Of a DNA stretch of 64,000 bases, positions 38,600 through 50,593 are shown one piece after another. The position numbers and the translations under genes are program-made. Source of the DNA: Pseudo-nitzschia pungens (taxonomy: Eukaryota; Bacillariophyta; Bacillariophyceae; Bacillariales; Bacillariaceae); the NCBI GenBank assembly GCA_037355855.1, contig CM074758.1, forward strand, positions 6,483,001-6,547,000, given 5' to 3'. Position 1 is the first letter of the stretch. Each line of letters opens with the position of its first letter. The notes beneath the pieces were generated by a model, which was given only the letters and a program-made list of their open reading frames with translations, did not search any database and had not been told where the DNA came from.

Positions 38600-39232
38600 T
38601 CGTTTAGCTGCGGCGGGGTTCTAAAACTGCAGATATGCGCATTTTTTTTTGGAGTAATCATAACTTCTAAAGTATAGATCCAATAGCAACAAGTAATGGC
38701 TTGTTAGAAAGCTCTCACTCTCCTCTTTCCATAGGTATATGGTTGTATAGACTTCAGAGGTGCTCTTGTTGTTGCTAATACTCACTGAAGTTGACACATG
38801 TAATTTTGGCACATGCGCATATGCGCATTTTTAGAACCACTTTAGAACCACACGCATTTACTAGTAATGACTAGTTCGATTCAAGTTTTATGTTGGCCCA
38901 TCGCATTTTTAGGACCACACGCATTTACTAGTAATGACTAATTTGATTCAAATTTTACGTTCAACAATTTTAGTGAGGTTTACCGGTGATGACTACTTTG
39001 ATTCAATGAGTCGGGTTCTCTTTTTTCTCCGAAGGAACGTCTTTCCAAAATTGAGTAAAATTTGACTAGTAGGATCAGTATTAAATCAAAAATGATCTGA
39101 TGTTTGACTAAATTGAGTAAAATAAGACTCATCAGATTAACATTAAACTGTTATTTGACTGATACGATCAGGAATAAAGGATGGTCCTAAAACTACTGGT
39201 CACCAGTAGTTTTTTCCGCCGCAGCTAAACGA
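38600..39232. mobile_element. 633-bp TA-flanked MITE
   Basis: Perfect 17-bp terminal inverted repeats (TCGTTTAGCTGCGGCGG and its complement) are flanked by TA at 38598-38599 and 39233-39234. Inside, the phrase CGCATTTACTAGTAATGACTA occurs twice about 66 bp apart (38860-38960), and a short palindrome ACTACTGGTCACCAGTAGT lies near the right end. It is non-coding and of Tc1/mariner type by its TA target. Confidence 0.85.
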
Positions 39233-39246
39233 TATTATGACCCCTG

Positions 39247-39592
39247 GTTCAAAATCGTACAATTTTTTATTAGTGGATTACGAGGTTTCGGTAAAATAAT
39301 AAATCCCTAAAAAACAAGGGAATTTTTAAATGTTGAATTGAGTTCTGGTACCATATGTAATACGTACAGTAAGTATGTATGAATCAGTCTGTAATTTTTA
39401 CTACCATGTTCAAAATCGTACAATTTTTTATGAGTGGATTACGAGGATTCGGTAAAATAAATCCCTAAAAAACAAGGGAATTTAAATGTTGAATTGAGTT
39501 TTGGTACCATACGTAATACGTACAGTATGTATGAATCAATCTGTAATTTTTACTACCATGTTCAAAATCGTACAATTTTCTATTAGTGGAAA
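39247..39592. repeat. ~155-160-bp tandem repeat, 2.2 copies
   Basis: Copies begin at GTTCAAAATCGTACAATTTT at 39247, 39408 and 39560 (periods 161 and 152 bp). The third is partial. Confidence 0.9.
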
Positions 39593-39594
39593 CA

Positions 39595-39790
39595 ATCAAA
39601 CAATGATATCAATAATCAGTGAGTCATGAGAATCTTGATATTTGAGTATCCAATCAGTATTGGATTGTATGTGTAAGATTGTATGTGTAAGATACTGAAT
39701 ATACATACATGAATACCATATATTGAGTACATATGGGATTCAATGAATCATTTAGAGCCTTTTGTAGGATCGTAAAATTAGAATGTTACA
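39595..39790 (-). repeat. LTR fragment of the 55.1-kb solo-LTR family
   Basis: On the minus strand the stretch contains GGCTCTAAATGATT, then TTGAATCCC and ATTCATGTA in the same order as the solo LTR at 55142-55447 and the fragment at 47785-47960. It is a truncated, diverged copy. Confidence 0.65.
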
Positions 39791-39924
39791 TGGTTCTCCA
39801 ATGATTAAGTGAAGTTCGTATGTGGTTCGATAGTGTAGGTTCGGAGAATCAGTTAAAGTTGAAGTATTTGATGATATACACCATTGGAGATATGTTGTAC
39901 AATATAGACTATACAGAGATCCTG

Positions 39925-40711
39925 CCATATGCTGGGTCTAGTAGTGATTAGAATAGTAGTAATGTGCAAATTGTGTTCTCTATTGATTAGTATATTTGCC
40001 ATTAGTTCCAGCAGTCATCTGTAATTGGCAATTCCATAGACTTGATAATCCTAATCTCAGTCCTGAGTGGAGTTGTGACTAGTTCTGGTGGACAGCATGA
40101 TGCTCCAAGGTACTGTTAATGTTGTCACTCCAACTTAGTGCTAACCAGCAATAATAATGGTGGATGTGTCTCATATTAACCTGGTCGGTTACAAAAGGAG
40201 CAGTCTCAACCGTGACTGTTCCATTGTGATGGGCCTTGACCACCTTTGAAAAGGGTTGGTCTTTCAGTGCCATCCAACACATTCAACTGGTCACTGAAGG
40301 GCTTTCCTCCCTCTGGTGAACTTGAATGGACACTGTCTGGTTTTGGTAGAGGTCATGATGGGATGATGCAGTTAGTCTGTTATTGCTAGTTGCAACATTG
40401 TTATTGGTTTGTGGATTTTGAGTGGAAACTGGCAAAAAGTGATCTGGATCAGTTTTTCTCAGAAGCTATGGGTTCTTTTGCTTGCCTGTGTTGTAGCTGT
40501 ATTTTTCCAGTTGAACTCAGTATGGGTTCTCCACCACTTGTCTGTCATTATTTTGTTCAGTACAGGGATAGGAGTTATTTCTCTGTTCACCTTCTGGGAC
40601 TTGTATCCCATGACTTCTCTGCTGGTGATTGGTCTCTTAACTTTCACTGGGGGTCTGTCCCACTAATTCATTTCCCATTGGAATGATTCAGTTAGGACCT
40701 TTCATATATAC
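39925..40711 (-). pseudogene. Older Gypsy relic, 3' part (integrase C-terminus and LTR scrap)
   Basis: On the minus strand 40262-40100 encodes 'VVKAHHNGTVTVETAPFVTD' and 'MRHIHHYY', the C-terminus of the Gypsy integrase. LTR-like sequence (CTAGTAGTGATTAGAATAGT) follows at about 39930-39990. The matching 5' leader and LTR of the same orientation lie at 46491-46925, on the other side of the Gypsy at 40712-46490. That element therefore inserted into this older one. Confidence 0.75.
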
Positions 40712-40902
40712 TGCCGTGCACTGGAATACAGTCACGAGTCTACCCGAGACTGGATTAAGGATAAGGATAAAAACAATCAGCGAGTCAACAGAATCGCCCA
40801 TTGTCAGAGAGCTCTTAGAACTGTAGCAGATAGACTAACCAATAGAGCTCACAATTTGCATATCACTACTATTCTAATCACTAGTAGACCCGGGGTATGG
40901 CA
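40712..40902 (+). repeat. 5' LTR of the 40.7-kb Gypsy
   Basis: It begins TGCCGTG and ends GTATGGCA. Immediately inside lies the palindrome TGATTTTAAAATCA where a tRNA primer site would be expected. Confidence 0.9.
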
Positions 40903-41647
40903 TGATTTTAAAATCAAGCTGAGCGCTGATGACCATGAGCAGAAAGGACCGATCGGCCCAGGGACCGATGAACCCAAAAGACTGCCAGAAAATGGATGTG
41001 CAGAGAAGCAAAACAGGGAGAAGGATATCCAGTGTCTGCAGCACTAAGGAAGACCGACCCCAGCAACTGTTAGCTCCAGTACAGGGAGCAGCAGCAGCAA
41101 TAGAGACACCTAAAGACCTAGACAGGACCATGGTCGACAGCAGAAAATAATCGAAAAATTTGAAAATACACGCTGAAAAGTGACACATAATTCAGTATTG
41201 GACTAGTTGGACCAACACTGAGTGGATGGACAGACCGAAGAAGGTATGCCAACCAAAACGGAAAGACATACGGATATCCGGGAAGGTATATAATAAATAT
41301 CCACACACCACTAATCCCACGGGAAACGGGAAGTGGGACCGGCCCAGTGATTGTTTAATAGGGAAGCAACGCCGGAGAACCACGGGAATCAAATCCCACG
41401 AAATAAAAACAGAAACAACTCCGGGGAACCACAGGATTCCTGGGAGCTAAAGAGAGAAACAACTCCCACCACTGGACAAATCAGGGGGAAAAATCAGTTA
41501 TAACACGAGTTATCACGAGAGCAGTGGAAAACCAGCAAAAAGAACTAGAGGAGCTGGAGCAATCATTCTTGCTCAGTTTCAACACAAAGCAAACAAAGAT
41601 AACAGAAATAGTGTAACTAAATTAAATAAAAATCTGATTAACCCACC

Positions 41648-43059
41648 ATGGCGTCTAAAGGAACCAAATTGAAACCCTTTAACTTCACGCGGGAAGATTG
41701 GCCGGACGATGCCACCACTGTGAAAATGAGTATCGATAGCGAGAAGGGGGGAGTGGCCTTCAGCGACTACCTGAAGGTGCTCACTGGAACCGAAAGACCG
41801 GAGCTCTTTATCATCTGGAAAAGAGACTTTGACCAGAAAATTGCCGGCAATGATAAGCTCCAAGGCAACCAGAAACTGGATGTCCTCAGCAGATTCTCAC
41901 CACTGAGGCATTATCCCTTGTCCAGAGAGCATTGGCCCGGTCCTACTACGCGGAACCGAACCACAAAGTACACAACAACAAAATGGTCCAGAAAAAGATC
42001 CAGACGATCGAGAAACGCGATCAAGCACTTAACATTACCGAACCTCCCTCTGGGACACCCAAGGAGGCGGCAAAGGAGAAATCCACTCCAAAAGCCGACA
42101 AAACCGAGACTGCCACGGCAAAATCGGATGAGGAAACAGAGCCAGAGGAATTGGCTCCAATCCCAAAGAAAAGCGTACCAAACGCTCTCACCCAGTACTA
42201 CCAATCTGAGGAGTACAAGAAGGATGTCATCGAAGAGTGCATGTATGCCCTCAAACTCAAAATCTTTGGCAACGACCAGAACGGCAAACACTGGTATATC
42301 CTCCTCCGCAGATTCATGCGGGGGATGCAAGTAGAACTGAAACACAGCATATGAGCCTGGGCTAACCAAATGGCCAAACTACAGAGCTACCTCCCAGAAT
42401 GTCTCTGGGAATGCGGCAATGGCCCGGTCGAGGCACCTACCAGCTTCACACCGGCAGAAATGAAGGAAATGTTGGATTCCAAGAACATGACTCACTCCCA
42501 ATGAGAGAAACTGGAACACATTGGGTGGGATCTCTACGTCCACTCCTTTAACATCACCATTGACAAGCTCGAAAATCTGGAAACCACCATCCGGAAGGAG
42601 GAAGACCTCCAGAAGCGCATCAACGACCTGGAAAAGAAGAATGGTGGCACCAAAAAGAATCCCAAGGCCACATCTGGGGGAGGACACGGCAAGTCCCCTG
42701 GCAAAAAGAAGCGCCCTATGGACAACAGCAACAAACAACTATGCAAGACCTGTGGCAAGGTCCATGCCGGCAAATGCTGGAAACTAACCGGCGGACCCTC
42801 CAAGAAGGGAAAGTTTGACCGGGAGACCATCAATCTGCTCAAGGAACATTTTGTGGCAAAGGAAGACTCAGACAACGAGCAGCACTCCAAGCCCCACTGG
42901 GGAAGGAACCTATCAAACCATGAGTACTCTTATGTACTGGCCACGGCCCAAGCTGACCACGAGGTCTCTGATGACGAGATAGATATCTCCGAACGAGAAC
43001 TCAAGGAGTACAGAAGAAAGGACAGAAAGACCTTCAAGAAGAAAGGATCCCACAACTAA
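41648..43059 (+). pseudogene. Gypsy gag
   Basis: Starts 'MASKGTKLKPFNFTREDW'. A frameshift near 41895 and TGA stops at 42352 and 42502 break it. The homologous gag at 54454-53062 is intact at those positions except for its own frameshift. The C-terminal part has the zinc knuckle 'CKTCGKVHAGKCW' (about 42735). It ends with TAA at 43057-43059, directly followed by an ATG in the same frame. Confidence 0.9.
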
Positions 43060-46000
43060 ATGGCTCCTGATACCATCCACACCGGACCCCGCATAATCAA
43101 CCGGTTTGTGGACGTCTGTGTGGAGGTATTGGACCACAAGGGAAGGGGGAAGATGCTCTGGGGCCTACTGGACTCTGGATGCTCCAAATCCATTATCTTA
43201 AGGCAATTTGTCGACCGAAGTCAACTAACTAACCGAGACCAGAGATCTGTCACCTACAACACGTATGGAGGCGGACCAAGTCTGCGGCTTCAGTGGGACT
43301 AAGACTGATAGAATTTTCAAATTCCAAGACCATCAAATGGACCTTCCAAGTGGATGAATATCACCACCATGAGGAAGTACCCTATGACATGATCATAGGA
43401 TCAGATCTGATGGCACAACTCGGACTGGATATCAAATACAGCTCCCAAACGATTGAGTGGCAGGGTGACTCCATCCCCATGAAGGGAATGGGGGAGCTCG
43501 CTGATCCGGACAAATGTGAGGCAGTATTCTTTGCCAACATGCAGAGTCCAATCCTCCAACACGAGGAAGAAAGGCAGTCCAAAATTCTGGATGCAGACTA
43601 CTCCAAAGTCGATATAGACGCTATGATCAATGACCTGGAGATTACAGACGCATCCAAGGAAGCCTTAAAGAAAACCTTGAAGAAGTTCCCACTCTCTTTG
43701 GAGGAGGGCTGGGACTGCTCAAGAATATAGAACCGGTATCGATTGAACTCCAACCAGGGGTCAAACCGGTCCGGCAGAGGTACTATTCAGTGCCCCATGC
43801 CTTCGAACAGGCACTACGGAAGGAAATCAACAGACTCTGTGATATTGGAGTTCTGGAAAAACTTCCCCACGACGATGACTCACCATGGGCATCGCCCACA
43901 TTCTGTCAACCATTCCAAAAAATGAATGCAGCCATACAAAGGAAGCCCTTTCCGTTACCACAAATAGGGGAGACAATCCAAAGGCTACAAAAATTCAAGT
44001 CCGCCACGGCACTGGACTTATCCCAAGGATACTACACCATCCCCATCTGCAAGGAGAGCCAGAAAATCTGTTCTACCATTTTGCCGTGGGGAAAGTATGC
44101 CTACAAGAGATTGGCAATGGGGATTGCATGTGCACCTGACATCTTCCAGTCAGTCATGATGAACCTACTCGGGGATCTGGACTATGTACTGGTCTACATT
44201 GATGACATTCTAATCATCCAGAGAGAAGGGGAGTCCGAACAGGACCACCTCAACAAGATCGATACAGTCCTACAAAGACTGGATGACGCCGGCTTTCGAG
44301 CCAACCTCAGAAAATCCTTTTTCATGCAAAAAGAAGTGGAATATCTGGGATTTCTATTGACAACAGAGGGCATTCAACCCCAGCCAAAGAAGCTGGAGGC
44401 GATGAAGCGCCTGGAAGCCCCCAAGAACACCAAGCAACTCAAGATGTTCCTTGGGATGGTGAATTTCTACAGGGATATGTGGAAGCGGCGCTCCCACATC
44501 CTGGCCCCCCTCAACAAACTAGCAGGGAAAAAGGGCAAAATGAACTGGTACTGGGGTCCAGCAGAGCACAAAGCTTTCATGGAGGCAAACCGGATGCTCG
44601 CAGAGGAAGCCAAGCTAGCATTCCTGGACTTTACGAAACCGGTTCATCTCTACTCAGACGCCAGTGACTGACAATTCGGCGCAACTGTATGCCAAGATGG
44701 CAAGCCCCTTGGATTCTACACAAGGAAACTGAACTCAGCGCAGCTCAACTACACTGTGGGAGAAAAAGAACTCCTCGGCATAGTGGAAGGGCTAAAGGCG
44801 TTCGAAGGAATCCTCTGAGGCCAAGACGTGATCATCCACACGGATCACCTTAACCTGCTGTACCAGCAGATGCCCACCCAGCGAATGGTACGATGGAGAC
44901 TCCTTATGGAGGAGTTCCACCCAGTAGTCAAGCACGTTGCTGGCAAAGACAATGACGCGGCAGACGCGCTGTCTCGACTGGACATTACGGATGACCCAGC
45001 CAACACAGTGGAATGGCTACCACCAAATAAGCCCCTCACCTACACAGATGAGGAAGAGCACCTCCGGCAACTCCTATTCCCACTTGGAGAATCACCGGAA
45101 GAATTCCAGGGCAATAGTGCATTCCCACTTGCCCCAGATATGATCCAATTCTACTAGCAAAAGGACACAGAGATCAAGGGCGCTCTGGAAAAAGGCAACC
45201 GGCTAACCACCAAAGATGTGGAAGGCTACAGCCTAATCCACAAAGAAGGGAAGATCCTGATCCCCGACAAACTCAAGGAAAGAGTTATGGAATGGTACCA
45301 CACCATGCTGGTCCATCCTGGAGAAAAGAGAATGGAACAGAGCATTCGCTCAGTGTTCACCTGGAAAGGTCTCCGAAAGGACGTCCAGGACCTCTGTAAA
45401 CACTGTCACACATGCCAGATGTTTAAAAAGAGTGGCCGGAAGAAGTATGGACTACTACCGGAGAAAGCCGTTGAGGTTACCAAATGGCAGAGGGTCAATG
45501 TAGACCTCTGGGGACCTGCAACTGTCCACAACAAAAATGGTAAAGACTACCACATCCATGTCCTCACCATGGTGGACCCAGTGACCGGATGGTTTGAACT
45601 GGCTCACCTGAAGGACTCACCAAATGCAGCAGAAACCCAACGATTGTTGGATAGTACTTGGCTAGCAAGATACCCCCGACCAAAAGAAATTGGATTCGAT
45701 GGTGGAAGTGAGTTCAAGGCAGAGTTCCAGGAACTCTGCAAGAACATGGGAATGAAAAGAAAGCCCAGTGGCGCCTGGAACCCCCAATCCAATGCTGTAT
45801 TGGAGAGGATCCACCAGGTGCTGAAGGATTGCCTACTGTCCTTTAACTTGGAACAAAGAGACCTCCATGAGAGGGACCCCTTTGAGGAATTCACCACCAA
45901 GGCGGCATATGCTATCAGAAGCGCCATCCATACAACCCTGGGGTACTCACCAGCGCAACTGGTGTTTGGAAGGGACATGTTCATGCCTGTGAATTTCCCA

Positions 46001-46285
46001 GTGGATTGGGAAGCAATCCAGGCAAGGAAACAAAAGAGTATCCACAAGAGTAATATCTGGGAGAATCAGAAGAGGGTTCCCCATATCTATAAGGAAGGAG
46101 ACTATGTCACCCTGGAAAGGAAGGGCATTATTCCAAAACTATCCTTCCCCCGGCAAGGACCTTATAAGGTGCTCAAGGCCCATGACAATGGAACTGTAAC
46201 TATTGAAACTGCTCCCTTTGTAACCGACCGGGTTAACATTAGGAGAGTCCATCCCTATTATTACAGGGATCCCATTAAACCGTAA
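43060..46285 (+). pseudogene. Gypsy pol (protease, RT, RNase H, integrase)
   Basis: Protease is 'LLDSGCSKSII' (about 43165). A frame break lies near 43295. RT is at 43790-44671 with 'ALDLSQGYYTIPI' and the active site 'VYIDDILII' (about 44195). RNase H is at 44640-45000, with 'LYSDASD' interrupted by TGA stops at 44669 and 44817. A TAG stop at 45155 precedes the integrase. The integrase (45218-46285, 355 residues) has an H-H-C-C zinc finger ('HPGEKRMEQ'... 'CKHCHTCQMF'), catalytic Asp in 'TMVDPVTGWFE', Asp in 'FDGGSEF' and Glu in 'NAVLERIHQ'. The integrase frame alone is intact. No chromodomain follows. Confidence 0.9.
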
Positions 46286-46303
46286 CAGTCCCATGGAGGA
46301 GTA

Positions 46304-46490
46304 TGCCGTGCACCAGAACAGTCACGAGTCTGTTCGGGACTGGATTAAGGATAAGGATAAAAATAATCAGCGAGTTGACAGAATCGCCGATTCAGAGCAC
46401 TCTTGGAGCTGTAGCAGATAGACTAACCAATAGAGCTCACAATTTGCATATCACTACTATTCTAATCACTAGTAGACCCGGGGTATGGCA
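46304..46490 (+). repeat. 3' LTR of the 40.7-kb Gypsy
   Basis: Begins TGCCGTGCACC and ends GTATGGCA, followed by the target copy TATAC. The short purine tract ATGGAGGAG just before it may be the polypurine tract. Confidence 0.9.
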
Positions 46491-46925
46491 TATACTACCT
46501 CTCTGTATATTTTTATTGATTGTTTGTTTCCTCTTTGGTCTGTCCTTCCAGTGTTGATCTGATTAATCCATTTCATTCATATTATTTTTGGTTCTGTTGT
46601 GGAGAATGGTCCTGTTGAGGTCCTTTGGTGTCTCTTTCATTGCTGTTGTTCCATTCAATGGTGCCAACTGCTCCTGGGATTGATGGTCCTTTGTGCTATA
46701 GACAGTGGAAGTTTCTTGTTCCTGTTTTGATCCTCTACACCTCCATTTTTAACAGTTTTGGGACCTGCATCCACCTGGTTGCTTGATCCCTTCTGCTCAT
46801 GGGTTGTCAGCAGCACTTGGCTTGACTTTAAAATCATGCCATACCCTGGTGGGTCTGGTACTACTAGTGATTAGAGTAGTAGTGATATGCAAATTATGAG
46901 GTCTAGTGATTGGTCTACTGTTGCA
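46491..46925 (-). pseudogene. Older Gypsy relic, 5' leader and LTR part
   Basis: On the minus strand this stretch matches the leader of the Gypsy derivative (54890-55140) and, at about 46843-46925, its LTR (CATGCCATACCCTGG..., CTACTAGTGATTAGAGTAG). It is the other half of the relic at 39925-40711. Its gag and most of pol are gone. Confidence 0.7.
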
Positions 46926-47373
46926 ATGCTGCTGTTGTCACTCCTACTACAACAAGTACTACTAGTACAAGACAGCAAGTTGCTGTCTGATATACACTAA
47001 CAAGCTCCCACTTCTTTTGTTCTTGTCCGCTTTAAAACTAAGCATCCTTTCATGCCGTCCCAATCGATGATCTTTTTGTACCTCTGAGGGAGTATCCCGT
47101 AGCATCTGGGTTTATGCAATTGTGTTTTTGAACAGTGCCCTCTCTAGACTCACTCTTTGCCAGCAATTTGATATTGCTGTTGTTAGTATCCTATCTCTTG
47201 CTGATGAGCAATATCAAAGCACAGATGTCTCATTTTTCTGGATTACACATGAGCGAATACTAGGGCTTGCAAGGTACCTTGTACTACTAGTACATGTGCT
47301 CACCCATCACAACTAACGATGCGCAATAGACAATGCGCGGTGATCCTTCTTCATGAATAGAAGTAAGCTAATA
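46926..47373. other. Intergenic, no gene recognised
   Basis: Contains small palindromes such as GCAAGGTACCTTG and a repeated GTACTACTAGTACA. No gene or element was recognised. Confidence 0.4.
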
Positions 47374-47376
47374 CTG

Positions 47377-48260
47377 GGCCATCCGATGGTTTTTATTTTC
47401 GCGCGGTCCTCAAAAACCACGCAAAAAGTTTTAACTGTTAATACCCGTTATCGACAGTTAACTTTAGACGCATAACTATACGTCTAAAATTTCTTTTAGA
47501 CGCATAACCGTCTAAAATTTCTTTTAGACGCATAACCGTCTAAAATTTTTTTAGACGCATAACTATGCGTCTTGCGTCTAATTTTAGACGCACTGTGCGT
47601 CTAATATTTTTTTTAGACGCATAATTATGCATCTGGATGCATTGGTGCCGTATAATCGTACACAGGCTAGTACAAGTTTTAGACGCATAATTATGCATCT
47701 GGACGCATTGGTGCCGTATAATTGTACGCAGGCTAGTACAAGTTTTAGACCCATAATTATGCGTCTAAAAATTTTTAGATGAAAGGCTTCTAAATGATTA
47801 TTGAATCCCGCATGTACTTCAATATACTACGTATATGATATTCATGTACATATCAAACATGTACTGAATATTCAACATACAAGGAAACACATACAGTTCG
47901 ATACTGATTGGGGATACTCGAATAACTGTTTTTGCATCTAATAATTTTTCAGTTTACTACTGAGTTCTACGCTAATTTGGACCAGTTGTGCGTCTAAAAA
48001 AATTTTAGACGCATAACTCTGTAGAATTGTACACACATTAAGTACATGTTTTAGACACATAAGTTGTGCGTCTAAAAAAATTATAGACGCATATATTAGA
48101 CGCATAACCCACAATTATGCGTCTAAAAAAACGCATAGTTATGCGTCTAAAAAAGTTTTTAGACGCATAGTGATGCGTCTAAAAAAGTTTTTAGATTATC
48201 ACGGTTATACTTACGCGTGGTTCTCAAAAACCGCCTGAAACTAAAAACCATCGGATGGCC
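47377..48260. mobile_element. 884-bp MITE made of TAGACGCA palindromes
   Basis: The terminal inverted repeats (starting GGCCATCCGATGGTTTTTA, similar over about 46 bp) are flanked by CTG at 47374-47376 and 48261-48263. A 3-bp target and GG start fit PIF/Harbinger-type MITEs. The interior has more than 20 half-sites TTAGACGCAT/ATGCGTCTAA, mostly arranged as head-to-head palindromes around AATTAT or ACTATG. It contains an LTR scrap at 47785-47960. No coding capacity. Confidence 0.8.
47785..47960 (+). repeat. LTR fragment inside the MITE
   Basis: Matches the 5' part of the solo LTR at 55142-55447 (TTCTAAATGATTATTGAATC, CCCGCATGTACTTC, ATATTCATGTACATAT). It is incomplete and lacks visible target duplication. 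Confidence 0.7.
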
Positions 48261-48399
48261 CTGGAACATGGTTGATTTTTAGTTTTTGAAGGATTTTTGA
48301 AATTCCCAGTCCTCCCCCCCTCGCTAAAAATATGAGAATCGCGCGCAGTGCGCGATTTGAGAAATTATTTAAAAAAAAATAATTTCCGGAGTACCCAAA

Positions 48400-48977
48400 C
48401 TGGTGTCTACTGGTGTCATCTGGTGTCGACTGGTGTCGTCTGGTGTCGTCTGGTGTCGACTGGTGTCATGACGAACATACGAATGTACAAGCAGTATGTT
48501 CGTCTATTCATACGTTGGTACAATTGTTTATTCGTATGATGTTCATACGTTCGTCTATTCATACGTTGGTACAATCGTTTATTCTTATGAACAAACTATG
48601 AACAGACGAGCAGACGAGCAGACGAACAGACGAACATACGATCATTTGAACAGACGAACATATAAGGATACGAACAGACGAACGTATGAAGTATGAAGAC
48701 CGGTGTTAACAGACAAACAGACGAACATACGATCGTACGAACAGACCAACATACCGTACCATCGTATGAACAGACGAACAGAAGAACAAACGAACATACA
48801 ATCATATGAACATACGAACATACGAACACCGGTGTCGACTGGTGTCTACTGGTGTCTACTGGTGTCTACTGGTGTCTACTGGTGTCGACTGGTGTCGACT
48901 GGTGTCGACTGGTGTCAACTGGTGTCAACTGGTGTCAACTGGTGTCGACTGGTGTCGACTGGTGTCGACTGGTGTCG
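48400..48977. repeat. 10-bp minisatellite blocks flanking GAACAGACGAACATAC-type repeats
   Basis: A 10-bp unit (CTGGTGTCGA and variants with CTA, GTC, CAA) is repeated seven times at 48400-48470 and about fourteen times at 48831-48977. Between them lie irregular ATACGTTCGTCTATTC and GAACAGACGAACATACGA repeats. Open frames here (VSTGVDWCRL) only mirror the repeat. Confidence 0.9.
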
Positions 48978-49325
48978 CAGGGGGGTTTCGAGAATTTAAT
49001 TTTTATTTTCAAATTTTCGTCAGGAGCGGAGAGATTGGATCGTGCGCGATTTTTGGGATGATCGAAGAATTTAATATCTACGAAGTAATTTTTTTTCCAA
49101 AAAATCAACCATGTTCCTGTACACTATTACCGTAGAGATTAATCTTTAATTTTAAGGTTTACCGTAGTAATTACCGGTATTGTGGTGCTTGATGCTCAAA
49201 ACGACAAGCGTTCCGAGTTCCGAAAAAGACCAGCAGAGTAATGACAAGAATAATACTTCGTGATAGGGAGAGCATCCAAGACCATTCGAAGGGATAACGA
49301 AATTAAAGTAGGAGTAACTTGCATT

Positions 49326-50593
49326 ATGGCTTTCCGGTGCCGAAATGGTCGCCACTTTTTCCGCCGCCATGCCCAGTTCCCGAAAAGACAGAGCAAGCAT
49401 TTCCTCTATTCGAGTATGTCGTGGCTTCGATTCGTCGACAACGCCTCTGGTTGCCGTCCCGAACATTTCATGCATTCTCACGATTTGTCTGAACCACGAC
49501 GATCTTTGTCCACGGTAAAAGTACACGACCTATTGAATCGAGGTTGTTTATCCTATTCAAAAACATGGGCCTACCAACAACTGTTATTGAACCGTCGATT
49601 GGAACAACGGCGATCCACTGAGGATCGATCTGCCCGCAGACCCATTTACGATCAGGATTGTGTCTTGATCCTAGAGCACTCGCCTGTGTACACTTTGGGT
49701 CGTGGGGCTGATGAAAGGCACCTTACCTTTCTGAAATCATTTGACGGGTCGCGTTATTCCGCATCAGCCGTCTCGGAGAAGCTTTCGAGAAAAGTTAGAG
49801 GACCGGGAACTGCCCGATTGTCATTGGATCGTTGCATGGAGAGTCAAATAAAGAACATTGTTAAGACAAATATCCATGACAATTATAACGACGGTGATGA
49901 CAACTCTCTTGAATTATCAATGCTAAGCGCTATCGAGAAATTAACCGAGTCCATTTCTCCCGTCGTGGCACCAAATGGCGTTCCGATTTATCGTGTCGAG
50001 CGTGGCGGAGAAGGTACGTGGATGCGTGTTGTTACAAGGATGAATGACGCGATGGCATGGCTTACTTCTACATTCGCAGTTGCAGGTCTGAACATGTACA
50101 GAGACATTTGATACCTTTGTCCCCGCCTCACCTTGGTTCATCTTTCTGGAGATAAGTCACATTTCACGGGCCTTCACAACTGGTTGTGTATCCCATGTTC
50201 GATCTGAAACATGGCGTTTCGTACAAACAAGATTTACATTGGTATTTGTGGATGATTGAAGAAGTAATCATTCAAACTTTGTCCCACTACAACATCGATG
50301 GGGAACGCGATGACATCAATACAGGTGTTTGGGTGAGAGAGAACAAAGTCGCTGCAGTAGGTGTTTCTAGCTCGCGATGGATCACAACCCATGGCTTTGC
50401 TCTAAACTTGGATCCTGACTTGTCATACTTTGATACATCTGTAATTCTTCCATGTGGCATTGAGGGTCGAGGTGTAACGAGCATGGGCAACATTTTAAGA
50501 GAACGGAATATTACGGATATTCCGAGCATCGTCGAGGTGGCAGCAGTGGTGACTGACGCCATCGAAAATGTTTTCAACGTTAAGATGCGATGA
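49326..50593 (+). CDS. LIPB: Lipoyl(octanoyl) transferase (LipB family), two exons
   Basis: Exon 1 (49326-50013) and exon 2 (50157-50593) are joined across a 143-bp GT-AG intron (50014-50156, phase 1), giving 374 residues. The join restores 'RVERGGEVTFHGPSQLVVYP', a core LipB motif. Others are 'LILEHSPVYTLGRGADERHL', 'KVAAVGVSSSRWITTHGFAL' with the catalytic Lys, and 'VILPCGIEGRGVTS' with the acyl-carrying Cys. The enzyme moves octanoyl groups from acyl carrier protein to lipoate-dependent enzymes such as the glycine cleavage H protein and 2-oxoacid dehydrogenase E2. The N-terminus 'MAFRCRNGRHFFRRHAQFPK' is Arg-rich without acidic residues, as in mitochondrial presequences. About 60 extra residues lie between the LGRG and RGG motifs. 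HGPSQ replaces the common HGPGQ. Confidence 0.93.

Larger units (their letters stand above)
40712..46490 (+). mobile_element. Ty3/Gypsy LTR retrotransposon, degenerate but with both LTRs
   Basis: LTRs at 40712-40902 (191 bp) and 46304-46490 (187 bp) begin TGCCGTGCAC and end GGGGTATGGCA. The target duplication TATAC lies at 40707-40711 and 46491-46495. The LTRs differ at many positions, and the coding region carries several stops and shifts, so this is an old insertion. The order gag, protease, RT, RNase H, integrase is that of Gypsy. Confidence 0.95.

Noticed and set aside
48703..49135. Open frames with VSTGVDWCRLVST repeats
   Set aside because: They are produced by the 10-bp minisatellite in all frames; no start context or ordered domain.
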